Virus record (IMG/VR): IMGVR_UViG_3300041411_000080 | Location: 62,001 to 126,000 of that record | From: a virus | DNA: 64,000 nucleotides | Strand: one strand, 5' to 3' | Shown here: piece by piece, positions 7,505 to 15,351 of the stretch | How positions within the stretch are numbered: position 1 is the first letter of the stretch | How the letters are laid out: every line of letters begins with the position of its first letter | Translations under genes and position numbers: made by a program | Notes under the pieces: model-generated | Seen by the model: the letters and a program-made list of their open reading frames with translations, nothing else | Databases searched by the model: none | What the model was told of the DNA's origin: nothing

Positions 7505-8176
7505 TCATTTCGAACGTGTGCCGTAAATACGTGCTTTCTGATCGAGCAACAGGATTGCATTCTGAGTCAGGATCACATGGAAGTTTTTCTTACGCAGACT
7601 CGAAGACAGTTTATCAATGGCTTCTTTAACCGAAAGATCAGAGTCGACGTTCTCGCGCTTCCCGTTAGGTTTAGAGCGGTCTTGTACCTTATTGCGGTAA
7701 CGCCATGTAGTTCGTTCGATCGTGTCGTTAGGACGCTTAGACTTAACCTGAGAGCGATAGAACAGCTCCAGTAAACGAATGGCTAGACCATCAGCATCTT
7801 CCAATGGTGAATCACCGTTAATCAGGTTGACAGTAGAAGCTGCCATCTGTACATGAGTCTCGGCGCTATCAACAATACCACGCATTGTAGGATCAATGTC
7901 CAAGCACTTAGTGATAACTTTAAGCTCACCGTCTACACGTTTAATTTCAATGCAACGAATGAAGTCGAACAGCGAATAGGAGCGTTCTACTTCACGCATA
8001 GCAGCAGCGTCTAGTTCTAGTTCTGCTTTATCAGTCTGACCACCATGCACCGCGATAGCAAGTGTGAGATCACTCAAGGTAGACTGAGGGTAACTGGTAG
8101 ACATCAGCAACCGTAGGAGCGTCTCAGGACGGCACCGGCGATTTGGTTGTGAAGTCATTTGTTCAAATACTGACAT
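7505..8176 (-). CDS. hypothetical protein
   Basis: 223 residues from the ATG at 8176, chosen because AAGGAAAT lies 5-8 bases upstream and longer starts would overlap the exonuclease gene. It is mainly helical and charged. The last 60 residues are very basic, followed by a short beta-like end. No known domain. It follows the exonuclease gene by 10 bases and may share its messenger. Confidence 0.75.
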   Translation of the reverse strand: MSVFEQMTSQPNRRCRPETLLRLLMSTSYPQSTLSDLTLAIAVHGGQTDKAELELDAAAMREVERSYSLFDFIRCIEIKRVDGELKVITKCLDIDPTMRGIVDSAETHVQMAASTVNLINGDSPLEDADGLAIRLLELFYRSQVKSKRPNDTIERTTWRYRNKVQDRSKPNGKRENVDSDLSVKEAIDKLSSSLRKKNFHVILTQNAILLLDQKARIYGTRSK

Positions 8177-8186
8177 TTCTATTTCC

Positions 8187-8618
8187 TTATTCAAAACCAT
8201 TCTGCCGTATCCAGTCTTCTCTGGTAGCACGGGCATCATGGAGAGCGTTGTGAAGTAACTTAGAACCCTTACCACTTAGTTTGTCATCGACATCAAAGGT
8301 TAGTGGTTGGATCATGATCCACTTACCCTTTTCACCAAGCAACGCTTCGCTAAAATAAATAACGTCGTTAGGGTGGTTTACAATTATGTTCATGCCGGGG
8401 AATTGACCAACGAAGCGTTTCAGGCGTTCCTGAAATTCTTCACGCGAGATCGGTTCCTTTTCCAAAATAGGGATGACGTTAGCCTTTACCCATTCATCTT
8501 GGATGTTAGAGTAGTCGAGTACTTCGTAAAACTCGCGGTTACCGTCGGCGCTCACGATGCCCAAGCTGATTAGGGTCTTAGTAGGTACATCAAATTCTGC
8601 GTCAACAAAGAAGTCCAA
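8187..8618 (-). CDS. DEDDh 3'-5' exonuclease
   Basis: 143 residues. The first strand carries D-A-E-F-D (D6, E8), a middle N-H-P-N-D gives the second aspartate, and the end has H-N-A-L-H-D-A-R, the H-x4-D pattern of DEDDh exonucleases. The protein is short and compact, close in layout to the single-domain Rv2179c-like 3' exonucleases found in phages, which trim RNA or DNA ends with two metal ions. The start codon is TTG: GGAG sits 8 bases ahead of it and no ATG precedes the D-A-E-F-D motif. It is transcribed leftwards with the gene at 7505-8176. Confidence 0.82.
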   Translation of the reverse strand: MDFFVDAEFDVPTKTLISLGIVSADGNREFYEVLDYSNIQDEWVKANVIPILEKEPISREEFQERLKRFVGQFPGMNIIVNHPNDVIYFSEALLGEKGKWIMIQPLTFDVDDKLSGKGSKLLHNALHDARATREDWIRQNGFE

Positions 8619-8668
8619 TTTATTAATCTCCGAGTTATTAATGTGTCATATCAATAAGCAAAATAAAT

Positions 8669-8686
8669 GGAGGACCGTAGTCCCCC
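8669..8686 (-). terminator. hairpin terminator
   Basis: On the minus strand GGGGGAC/GUCCUCC pairs around a UACG loop (one G-U pair), followed by ATTTATTTT. It lies 5 bases after the stop of the gene at 8691-9173. Confidence 0.75.
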
Positions 8687-8690
8687 AAAG

Positions 8691-9173
8691 TTAGAGCTGT
8701 GTTAAGTTCTTGAGGATATTGCAAGCCGCAAGAACCTTCCCATGGTTTAACGTGGTGTAAATCCCGTTAGCCAAACACGCGTTCCGAGGAAGTGTGCTTT
8801 CTAAGATCTCGTCTATAACAAAAGGATCTATGGTAAAATTATCGACCACGAACTTAGCAACACGATGATCCCACCGACGAGGAATTCGTTCGGCAGCCTT
8901 CATGTATTTAAATGCTTGGTCTGGATTAAACCCGATTACCTCAAGCCATCTAAGACGACCTTTCTTGTACAACAACCGAGTCCGTTTATTCGACGGGACT
9001 GCTACGATGAAACCAACGCCTGGGCGATAGTCATCTGGTACAGTCTTAAGATACCAATCCCCAATCTGTTTAGGTATTGTGGATAGATCATCCTCTGTCC
9101 CAAAGTAACCAATAGATGTACCATTAGCTACTTGTATATCAATTTTGTCGACAGTGTTGTATGTAAGCACCAT
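8691..9173 (-). CDS. hypothetical protein
   Basis: 160 residues from the ATG at 9173. The frame extends to an ATG at 9185, but the bases between them (GGAGGGGG) form a strong ribosome binding site for the inner ATG, which decides the start. The N-terminal half is beta-like and the C-terminal half helical. No recognised domain. It stands alone between hairpins at 9243-9262 and 8669-8686. Confidence 0.75.
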   Translation of the reverse strand: MVLTYNTVDKIDIQVANGTSIGYFGTEDDLSTIPKQIGDWYLKTVPDDYRPGVGFIVAVPSNKRTRLLYKKGRLRWLEVIGFNPDQAFKYMKAAERIPRRWDHRVAKFVVDNFTIDPFVIDEILESTLPRNACLANGIYTTLNHGKVLAACNILKNLTQL

Positions 9174-9242
9174 GTCCCCCTCCATTTTCAGAGTGGACTT
9201 ATCTATACACTACATTGAACACAAAAAAAGAAAAGGCATAAA

Positions 9243-9262
9243 GCCAGTCCCGAAGGACTGGC
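9243..9262 (-). terminator. hairpin terminator
   Basis: 8-base stem GCCAGTCC/GGACTGGC with loop CGAA (UUCG on the transcript), flanked by CATAAA and TATG. It follows the gene at 9277-9675. Confidence 0.85.
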
Positions 9263-9276
9263 GATATGTTTGTCAT

Positions 9277-9675
9277 TTACCAACCAGCATCGGTCAGGAT
9301 TTTGTCCAGCGTAGGACTGCTCGCGCGCACAAACCCAAGTCTAAAACCACCGACCGGATTAAAGAGAGCACTACCATCAATAATAGATGGAAGTGTCCAT
9401 GGTGTAGTACCGGTAGTACCAGCCTGCTTCCGAGCCATAAGGCGATCCAGTGCATCGTGAATATTACTATCCTCACTCACACCACGAATTACCCAGTAGT
9501 TACGCTCATCATTGTAATGATCGATGACCTCTTGCATGGTAGGTCCTGGACCCATACCAGATCGTTTATTATCAAACGCCTTGCGAATGATAAGGCGAAG
9601 GTCAGAAGGGCACAGCGATTCCATCTGTTCCTTGGTCAGTTCGTAGAACAGATCTGTAACGGTTACTTCAGACAT
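9277..9675 (-). CDS. hypothetical protein, GPTxxxVIxHY family member A
   Basis: 132 residues from the ATG at 9675 (AAGGA 8 bases ahead); a TTG at 9681 is less likely. Residues about 43-60 contain G-P-G-P-T-M-Q-E-V-I-D-H-Y, matching G-H-G-P-T-L-E-D-V-I-N-H-Y in the next upstream gene (9668-10123). The two are tandem paralogues and overlap by 8 bases. The C-terminal 50 residues differ. Function unknown. Confidence 0.75.
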   Translation of the reverse strand: MSEVTVTDLFYELTKEQMESLCPSDLRLIIRKAFDNKRSGMGPGPTMQEVIDHYNDERNYWVIRGVSEDSNIHDALDRLMARKQAGTTGTTPWTLPSIIDGSALFNPVGGFRLGFVRASSPTLDKILTDAGW

Positions 9676-10123
9676 TGTCAAGTTCCTTAATGAACGGTAG
9701 TGCTGATTTCAATTTAGATACAACGAAGCGTAGATGTGGAGCGATTGTTTCATGGTAGTAAGGTGAGTTCATGAACTTGAACTGACCCATGTTGTAAAGG
9801 TCCATGTGATAACGGAGACTCGCAACTTTGAAACGGGTAGTATCGTTCCATGCCCCTACATCCGTGTACTGCATCGCTTTGTCAAGCATGTGCTGTAGGA
9901 GATCATCCGGTAACAGCCGCAGCTTACCGTAAGCGTATTCGTTCATGTAGTGGTTAATGACATCTTCCAATGTCGGACCATGACCTATACCGATTTCATG
10001 CTTCTGTGGAGACAGTGCCATAAAGACCGCCGTCATTACTTCATTAGGAATCGACCACCCACTGGTAGCTAGATCGATTTCCTCACGAGTCATACCAAAG
10101 AAGAGCTGTTGCATAAGGTTCAT
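9668..10123 (-). CDS. hypothetical protein, GPTxxxVIxHY family member B
   Basis: 151 residues, helical. It carries the G-P-T-L-E-D-V-I-N-H-Y motif shared with the downstream gene. GGAGTAAG lies ahead of the ATG and contains the stop codon of the upstream gene, so the two genes are translationally coupled. No domain known to me. Confidence 0.75.
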   Translation of the reverse strand: MNLMQQLFFGMTREEIDLATSGWSIPNEVMTAVFMALSPQKHEIGIGHGPTLEDVINHYMNEYAYGKLRLLPDDLLQHMLDKAMQYTDVGAWNDTTRFKVASLRYHMDLYNMGQFKFMNSPYYHETIAPHLRFVVSKLKSALPFIKELDNV

Positions 10124-10126
10124 AAC

Positions 10127-10510
10127 TTACTCCAAAACGAAAGGGACTTCAGCCATTAACAAGAGAATCCACAATACCTTACAACCGAGGTGGATGAACT
10201 GATCGGTGTTAAATCCAATCTTACCATCACACTTCAAATAGTCGGTGATCGTGTGAACGATGAATTCTGCCATACCCAAGACAAACGAACCTGTGAAGAA
10301 ATAGACGAACCCACCATGCATCAAACCATGTGACGGTAGAACCCATTTCCAATAGGTCTTACCTAGTTCAGTCGTGTGATTCTTGGCCATAGCCACGAAG
10401 TCGTTTTGCAATGCGTAGTCAGCGAGGACGTGACCAAACATAAGAACGAATAGGTATTCGATGAATCCCCATGTTGAGAAGTGACCTAGTAGCCCGTCTA
10501 AAATTTCCAT
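10127..10510 (-). CDS. DUF3307-like integral membrane protein
   Basis: 127 residues with about four hydrophobic segments. Conserved-looking polar residues sit in or beside the membrane: H27-x3-D31-Y with L-Q after it, H61-x3-H65, and H86-x3-D90-Y-L-K. This H-x3-D...H-x3-H...H-x3-D pattern is the signature I associate with DUF3307, a family of phage and bacterial membrane proteins of unknown activity. The His/Asp clusters could bind a metal. The stop/start junction with the upstream secreted protein has no gap, which suggests they act at the cell envelope together. Confidence 0.72.
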   Translation of the reverse strand: MEILDGLLGHFSTWGFIEYLFVLMFGHVLADYALQNDFVAMAKNHTTELGKTYWKWVLPSHGLMHGGFVYFFTGSFVLGMAEFIVHTITDYLKCDGKIGFNTDQFIHLGCKVLWILLLMAEVPFVLE

Positions 10511-11206
10511 TTAATTCATGTCTCTTGGGTTGAGGCCCGCGATCGTTTGATCTGCATTATAACAGAAGTGTTTATCGCAGTCAGTGGTGAGTACTTTGGG
10601 AATGTATTGTTTCAGTTGAGAGACCAGCATGATACGACCCAGATAGCTGCATTCGTCTGCACGGTTACAATACACATCGTAACGATTCAGAGTATCTTTT
10701 GGTTTCTGTACTTTACCCACAGGTGGGTCTTGATAACCCGGAACGTTCTTAATGTTCTTCATTAGGAAGTAATCTGCACGTGGACCAGTCCCATGCTTGT
10801 ACACACGGGTCTTACCAGTCGATGCATCCATGTAGAAGCCCACAGGAACGTACCAGTACGTAACGCCGGACTCAGCTGATGAACCGTAAGACTCATTGTA
10901 ATTCGTTGCGCAGATCGTGTCTAAGCAGACCACCTCTGTAAACAGACGAACTGCAACACCCACACCTTTATTAGGATCGTCCTTCTGAGTGTAACCTACT
11001 GTCGCTTCTTCGTAGTACTTAGCGTCACCACAGAAACCAAAGGAAGCCCCTTCAGTATAAACGCAATCGAACTCGTTCGGAGTGAACTTAGAGTAGTAGA
11101 TTGGCGTACCGAAGTATTGCATCGGTTCGGCTTTAGCCTTCTGCGAGTGAAGGGTCATAATAACCATGGCCAACACAATAGCTACCGCCCAATAGAACTT
11201 TTTCAT
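10511..11206 (-). CDS. secreted protein with signal peptide
   Basis: 231 residues. The N-terminus has two Lys, a hydrophobic stretch of about 15 residues and A-K-A-E, a typical Sec signal peptide cleaved near residue 26. The mature protein has about ten cysteines, so it is probably disulfide-bonded in the periplasm. No enzyme motif is apparent. AGGAAGG precedes the ATG. It is directly followed by the DUF3307-like membrane protein gene; an envelope role such as blocking superinfection is possible but only inferred. Confidence 0.78.
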   Translation of the reverse strand: MKKFYWAVAIVLAMVIMTLHSQKAKAEPMQYFGTPIYYSKFTPNEFDCVYTEGASFGFCGDAKYYEEATVGYTQKDDPNKGVGVAVRLFTEVVCLDTICATNYNESYGSSAESGVTYWYVPVGFYMDASTGKTRVYKHGTGPRADYFLMKNIKNVPGYQDPPVGKVQKPKDTLNRYDVYCNRADECSYLGRIMLVSQLKQYIPKVLTTDCDKHFCYNADQTIAGLNPRDMN

Positions 11207-11415
11207 TTAACCTTCCTGAAAGTATGATGGTAACGTGTAGTCTGGTTGCTACCTACGCAGTTAGGAGAGAACATAAGTTCCCAACCCAGATCAAGCATCT
11301 CCTGTAATTGGTGTGCCGCCATCGGGTGATCACATTCCATATCGGCGAAGTCTTCGGTGATGCCCATGCAAATGGCACTACCTACTTTCAAAAATACCTT
11401 TAGTTCTTTGTGCAT
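11203..11415 (-). CDS. small protein, GWE family member 1
   Basis: 70 residues. The C-terminal half has L-G-W-E-L...T-R-Y-H-H-T-F-R-K, matching D-G-W-E-I-Y...T-R-Y-K-F-R-T-T-F-K-K in the gene at 11782-12018 and M-G-W-E-I-Y...Y-I-T-T-Y-K-R in 12015-12263. It overlaps the signal-peptide gene by four bases. Function unknown. Confidence 0.68.
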   Translation of the reverse strand: MHKELKVFLKVGSAICMGITEDFADMECDHPMAAHQLQEMLDLGWELMFSPNCVGSNQTTRYHHTFRKVK

Positions 11416-11798
11416 GTTTCATTCCAGTGATAACGGTCATCTGCGGTTACAAGAATCTCGACTGCCCACTCTTCCACCAGATGGGTATAGATCACGCGTT
11501 CGAGTTGCTTGTACAATTTCTTATAATCGTCCTTATAGTGCGTCCAGTCTGCAAAGATCATCTGGTGACCATGTTTCAACTCCAGATGGACATCTCGACA
11601 CTTAGGATCTGAGATAATGAACGTAGTCCATTGGTTACGAGCATTACGACGCCATGATAGTGATAGCTTAACTCCACGACGACAAATCCCGAGCTTAGCT
11701 ACATTAGAACCGTCTACTGCCATTTTGTAGGCTAGGAAGTTACCGACTGATTCTAACAGTAGTTCAGTGCGACGTTTCCAATCATACTTCTGAGCCAT
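11400..11798 (-). CDS. hypothetical protein
   Basis: 132 residues, basic, with several Trp and three Cys. It overlaps both neighbours (16 and 17 bases), as in a tightly packed operon. It sits between members of the small GWE family but does not share their motif. No domain recognised. Confidence 0.7.
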   Translation of the reverse strand: MAQKYDWKRRTELLLESVGNFLAYKMAVDGSNVAKLGICRRGVKLSLSWRRNARNQWTTFIISDPKCRDVHLELKHGHQMIFADWTHYKDDYKKLYKQLERVIYTHLVEEWAVEILVTADDRYHWNETCTKN

Positions 11799-12018
11799 TG
11801 CTAACTACCTTCTTAAAAGTGGTACGGAATTTGTAACGGGTATCGGACTCATGTTTGTAAGTAGTCGGGTTATAGATCTCCCAACCATCACGATAAAAGT
11901 CGGCCAACATGATCGCATCTGGAATCCACTCACTATCAGTAGTAAGGAATCCACCGTAGACACTCACGACAAGGGTATCTTGACCCAGCATGTTACCTTG
12001 CTCATAAACCCAACTCAT
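11782..12018 (-). CDS. small protein, GWE family member 2
   Basis: 78 residues. It has D-G-W-E-I-Y followed by T-R-Y-K-F-R-T-T-F-K-K, the shared tail of this family. The N-terminal part is beta-like. The start overlaps the stop of the gene at 12015-12263 by four bases. Function unknown. Confidence 0.68.
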   Translation of the reverse strand: MSWVYEQGNMLGQDTLVVSVYGGFLTTDSEWIPDAIMLADFYRDGWEIYNPTTYKHESDTRYKFRTTFKKVVSNGSEV

Positions 12019-12263
12019 TTCAAGGTTCTCCGCTTATACGTGGTAATGTAGCAGTCACCGCCACCTCGGTAATCCTTGGAGTAATGCGGTAATGGTTGCA
12101 CGTAAATCTCCCAACCCATGTTCCACATATCAGAACAGCGTAACGCCCCAGGCGGATATTTAGTCATAAACGTTACAAAGTCATCATTGGCAAAGAATAC
12201 TCTTCCGTAATCCTCATTTTCCCAACCGGCTTTAAAGAAGTGTACATCAATTTCTTCAGTCAT
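12015..12263 (-). CDS. small protein, GWE family member 3
   Basis: 82 residues with M-G-W-E-I-Y and Y-I-T-T-Y-K-R near the end. A good GAGGTG precedes the ATG, and this is the first gene after the hairpin at 12285-12302, so it probably heads the messenger that runs to the secreted and membrane protein genes. Function unknown. Confidence 0.68.
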   Translation of the reverse strand: MTEEIDVHFFKAGWENEDYGRVFFANDDFVTFMTKYPPGALRCSDMWNMGWEIYVQPLPHYSKDYRGGGDCYITTYKRRTLK

Positions 12264-12284
12264 CTAACACCTCACGAAATAAAA

Positions 12285-12302
12285 CCCTCTCCGAAGAGAG
12301 GG
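12285..12302 (-). terminator. hairpin terminator
   Basis: 7-base stem CCCTCTC/GAGAGGG with loop CGAA (UUCG on the transcript), followed on the minus strand by TTTTATTTCG. It ends the operon that includes the dTMP kinase gene. Confidence 0.85.
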
Positions 12303-12311
12303 CATTTATGT

Positions 12312-12629
12312 TTACTCGAAAGTAATTGCACCCTTAAGGATGTTAACCACGGTATCTTTCAAGACACGACGTTCTTCGGGTTCACCGAGGATACGTATCT
12401 GGTCATGTCTGACATCGTCTTCCCATACAGAGACAACTAACTCATCACCCTCAAGACCCACGTCCAATTTGTAAGGACATGCGCTAGAGGTCATCAGAAT
12501 TCTGTCACCCAACGGGTGATCATCAGCCTTTACCACAACTTCGATCTCTCGGTCGTGATGCATGAAGTGACAATGTACAGCAGCGATCAGTGTGGAAAGT
12601 GCGATGATGTTACCAGCGGTGGAAATCAT
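12312..12629 (-). CDS. hypothetical protein with hydrophobic N-terminus
   Basis: 105 residues. Residues 5-20 are hydrophobic and could be a weak membrane anchor or uncleaved signal; the rest is acidic and beta-like. It follows the gene at 12632-12871 after two bases. No domain recognised. Confidence 0.7.
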   Translation of the reverse strand: MISTAGNIIALSTLIAAVHCHFMHHDREIEVVVKADDHPLGDRILMTSSACPYKLDVGLEGDELVVSVWEDDVRHDQIRILGEPEERRVLKDTVVNILKGAITFE

Positions 12630-12631
12630 GA

Positions 12632-12871
12632 TTAGCCCTTCTGCGGCAGTTCGTAGAATTTGAGGAACTTATTCAGTGGCAAGCTAAACTTGTCCTGACG
12701 TTCAGTCGTATACTCAAGGTACACGGTGTTGTTCTTTACTTCGTTCAACTTCACTGCTTTTACTGCACCGTTCTTACGAATGATGAAAGTCCGGGTCAGA
12801 TAGTCCTCGAGGTTACCCAGTTCGCTTGCACGAATGTATTTCGGGGTAGGGAGGGAGAGGATGTCAGCCAT
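12632..12871 (-). CDS. small beta-rich protein, paralogue of the next upstream gene
   Basis: 79 residues. Alternating hydrophobic and charged residues suggest a small beta barrel, ending in F-S-L-P-L-N-K-F-L-K-F-Y. The gene at 12886-13086 ends in Y-K-I-K-L-K-S-F-L-D-S-F after a similar strand pattern, so the two look like diverged duplicates. Function unknown. Confidence 0.7.
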   Translation of the reverse strand: MADILSLPTPKYIRASELGNLEDYLTRTFIIRKNGAVKAVKLNEVKNNTVYLEYTTERQDKFSLPLNKFLKFYELPQKG

Positions 12872-12885
12872 GCTACAAAGATTCC

Positions 12886-13086
12886 TTATTTGATTAGGGT
12901 AAAGCTATCGAGAAACGATTTGAGTTTGATCTTGTAAGTATTGCATCGGTGGTAGTAGTTGCACACGGTAACGTTCTTAGAGTCTGAAGACTTAAAGATT
13001 ACACGCATCTTCTGACCACCGACATCGGCGTGGAACTCACAGCCCTCGTACTTCCAAAGATCTGAATTTGGAATGTCTACGGGCAT
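12886..13086 (-). CDS. small beta-rich protein
   Basis: 66 residues with the same strand pattern and similar K-S-F-L-x-S-F end as the neighbour at 12632-12871. Three cysteines. It starts three bases after the kinase gene, with only a weak ribosome binding site, so it depends on coupling. Function unknown. Confidence 0.68.
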   Translation of the reverse strand: MPVDIPNSDLWKYEGCEFHADVGGQKMRVIFKSSDSKNVTVCNYYHRCNTYKIKLKSFLDSFTLIK

Positions 13087-13089
13087 CGG

Positions 13090-14148
13090 TTATTCAGCGG
13101 GTTTGATCCCTTCGCGATCGAAGAGTTCGTTCCACTGCTCCTTCATGAAGCTGGAGTTCAGGACAGTGTGAACCTTCTGGTTAATCTGTCCGATACGGGA
13201 TGGATGGAAAATAGTACGGTCTTCACCGGACTTCAAGTATACGGCCTTAGCTGCGCGGAAGGCGAAGACTTCGGCTTCTTGGGTATAACGAGCCAAGGTC
13301 TCAGCATCAACGCCTGGGAACAAGCGATCAGCTACGACGGTGATGTGATCACGTACGTACTCGGTACATTTGGTATCGAGGTCCCATTCAGGATCAGCGG
13401 CCATCTCATCACGCAGTTCTTGCATGCGTTCTTCAGCGGTCAACTTCTTCTCTTCGACAACCGAAGTACGGGCCTGTTCCGATTCCAGTTGTTCTTGGAG
13501 TTGCTCGTTGAAAGCTTTGACGGTTTCGAGCATTTGTTCAACGAGTTCTTCGGTAGTTTTGGTACCATCAAGGAACACGCAGCTTGGTGCTGCACGAAGC
13601 TGATCATAAGCTGCTTCAATGCGGTCGTGCACGTCTTTAGCTTGGGATTCATAACGGTCCTTCTTACGTTCATCAGAAGCTGCACGGGCATCACGGATCT
13701 CACGTGGAGTATCCAGAATGAAAGTCAGCGGCTCAGGAATACCTTTGATGACGTAAGGCATCAACCCGTAGAAAATCTCAACCAGATGCGGATGAGTTGG
13801 CAGGTTGGCTTGAACGTTCAGGCACCATGTCGAGAAGATGAAGCGATCGGAGATGACCCACTTACCTGCATCCAACGCTGGCTTGATTACGTTCTTGACG
13901 TTCTGGATACGGTAACCCATATGCAGCATTACGTCAGTTTCAGGATGTACAACTTCATCACGCTTAGCGATCAGAGTAGCACGAATTTCCTCAGCAAGGG
14001 AAGGTTGACCATCAACACTACCCGGTTCACGAATAGCGACGTGTTCGATTTGATCACGTTCCAGGCGCGCGAGGAATGCTTTCATGAGTGTAGATTTGCC
14101 GGAAAAGTCTGGACCATCAACTACAACGAAAGTACGGTTGTTCGACAT
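13090..14148 (-). CDS. thymidylate kinase-like protein with C-terminal extension
   Basis: 352 residues. Residues 1-210 match the dTMP kinase fold: P-loop G-P-D-F-S-G-K-S-T at 12-20, R-E-P-G near 40-43, D-R-F-x4-T near 101-108, and an arginine-rich lid segment near 163-175. It should phosphorylate dTMP to dTDP with ATP for phage DNA synthesis. Usual dTMP kinases have about 210 residues; here some 140 extra helical residues follow (from about 215), beginning with a charged coiled-coil stretch. The extension could mediate assembly or bind another enzyme. AGGAA precedes the ATG, and a terminator lies just upstream. Confidence 0.88.
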   Translation of the reverse strand: MSNNRTFVVVDGPDFSGKSTLMKAFLARLERDQIEHVAIREPGSVDGQPSLAEEIRATLIAKRDEVVHPETDVMLHMGYRIQNVKNVIKPALDAGKWVISDRFIFSTWCLNVQANLPTHPHLVEIFYGLMPYVIKGIPEPLTFILDTPREIRDARAASDERKKDRYESQAKDVHDRIEAAYDQLRAAPSCVFLDGTKTTEELVEQMLETVKAFNEQLQEQLESEQARTSVVEEKKLTAEERMQELRDEMAADPEWDLDTKCTEYVRDHITVVADRLFPGVDAETLARYTQEAEVFAFRAAKAVYLKSGEDRTIFHPSRIGQINQKVHTVLNSSFMKEQWNELFDREGIKPAE

Positions 14149-14184
14149 TGCAAATTCCTATCGATAACAAAAAATTAAAGTAAT

Positions 14185-14213
14185 CTGTAGGAGCCCGTTA
14201 GGAACTCCTACAG
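14185..14213 (-). terminator. hairpin terminator
   Basis: 9-base perfect stem CTGTAGGAG/CTCCTACAG with an 11-base loop, followed on the minus strand by ATTACTTTAATTTTTTG. It separates the gene ending at 14231 from the kinase operon. Confidence 0.85.
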
Positions 14214-14230
14214 TATACCTAGAGCAAGTA

Positions 14231-14575
14231 TTAATTAACTCGGCACGCCGTGGTCAGACAGTTATGCGCAAAGTAATGTTTAACAGGTGGAACAGGAGCA
14301 CCATACAAAGCGGACTCCTTATATTCATACTCCTTACCCAGACGCATGCTACCCACTTCAGCATGCATCGCAAACTTCAAGGCTTGAGAACCCAAGAGAG
14401 CTTCAGTACGATCTTTCTCGGACTGACTGGTATCTTTAGCGAAGTCAATAAACCAACGCCGCAGAAAGATATAGCGGTGGTAGTTCTCTTTGAAGTTAGG
14501 TTCTTTAAGAAACTCTTCAACATCCTTAAACCGTTGCTGGAGATCTTCAACGGTTAACTGTGCTGCTGGAATCAT
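14231..14575 (-). CDS. hypothetical protein
   Basis: 114 residues, mainly helical and charged. Its start overlaps the stop of the gene at 14572-14886 by four bases. It ends at the strong hairpin 14185-14213, so it is the last gene of its operon. No domain recognised. Confidence 0.72.
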   Translation of the reverse strand: MIPAAQLTVEDLQQRFKDVEEFLKEPNFKENYHRYIFLRRWFIDFAKDTSQSEKDRTEALLGSQALKFAMHAEVGSMRLGKEYEYKESALYGAPVPPVKHYFAHNCLTTACRVN

Positions 14576-14886
14576 GAACTTACCTTTTCCCAGATCTCCC
14601 TGAGAAGATCATTGGTTGTGTCACCCGGTTGGTTAATCCGACGGTAGTCATAATACGTAACTGGTTCCTTATCAGGAATAGCTACATACTCGACAGGATA
14701 GATGCGGTACTCGGCAGCACTACCTGCCCGTGAGTCAGTCAACCGTAAGAAGACTTCTGTTGCCATATGCATACCGAGTATAAAGGCTGGAAGCTTTTCA
14801 GGTGAGAGGTCCATAGACCCCTTCACCATCTCAACCTTTTCCTTTAATGCTTCGGATGCATCTTGAATGAATGCACCGCGACTCAT
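14572..14886 (-). CDS. hypothetical protein
   Basis: 104 residues, helical N-terminal half and a Tyr-rich beta-like second half. It follows the gene at 14891-15316 after four bases and overlaps the next by four. No domain recognised. Confidence 0.72.
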   Translation of the reverse strand: MSRGAFIQDASEALKEKVEMVKGSMDLSPEKLPAFILGMHMATEVFLRLTDSRAGSAAEYRIYPVEYVAIPDKEPVTYYDYRRINQPGDTTNDLLREIWEKVSS

Positions 14887-14890
14887 TAAC

Positions 14891-15316
14891 TCAGCTCTCT
14901 ACTTCAGCGAACAGCGAATCGATGTGGGACAGCACACGCTTCATTTCAGCGGTATGGATCTTCGAGTTCACTTGAACCACGGTGTCTTTACCACGGGTGA
15001 ACACAGCGGACAGAGTCTGCGAACCACCCATAGGGATGCTCATGGAGATCTCGGTCAGATCAGGGTTCTGCTTGAAGCGTTCAGCAGAAGCTTCGCCACC
15101 AAGCAGTACGGATGCCGATACGAACTCACCATCCAACTTGTCTTTCTTCTTCAGCTGGTCCAGAGTGATACCGCACTTCTCCAGTACGACAGTGTTATAC
15201 AGATCAGCAGCAATACCGTCGAAACTGTTTGCTTCGCTCAGGACGTAGTGTTCGCCCAGGTTGTTAGCTTCAGCGAAAGCGCGGGATTTCAGATCGGTGT
15301 TGTTAGTCTTAGCCAT
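14891..15316 (-). CDS. hypothetical protein
   Basis: 141 residues, with a good AGGAAA ribosome binding site. The middle has a glycine/serine-rich stretch, and the C-terminus is helical. It lies downstream of three genes that look like a structural or assembly cluster (15352-17142). Function unknown. Confidence 0.74.
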   Translation of the reverse strand: MAKTNNTDLKSRAFAEANNLGEHYVLSEANSFDGIAADLYNTVVLEKCGITLDQLKKKDKLDGEFVSASVLLGGEASAERFKQNPDLTEISMSIPMGGSQTLSAVFTRGKDTVVQVNSKIHTAEMKRVLSHIDSLFAEVES

Positions 15317-15351
15317 GGTACGTATTTCCTATTTAGTAAAGTGAGGGGTGT

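Noticed and set aside
13168-14178. 336-codon open frame on the plus strand
   Set aside because: Antisense to the dTMP kinase gene, which has clear catalytic motifs and a ribosome binding site.
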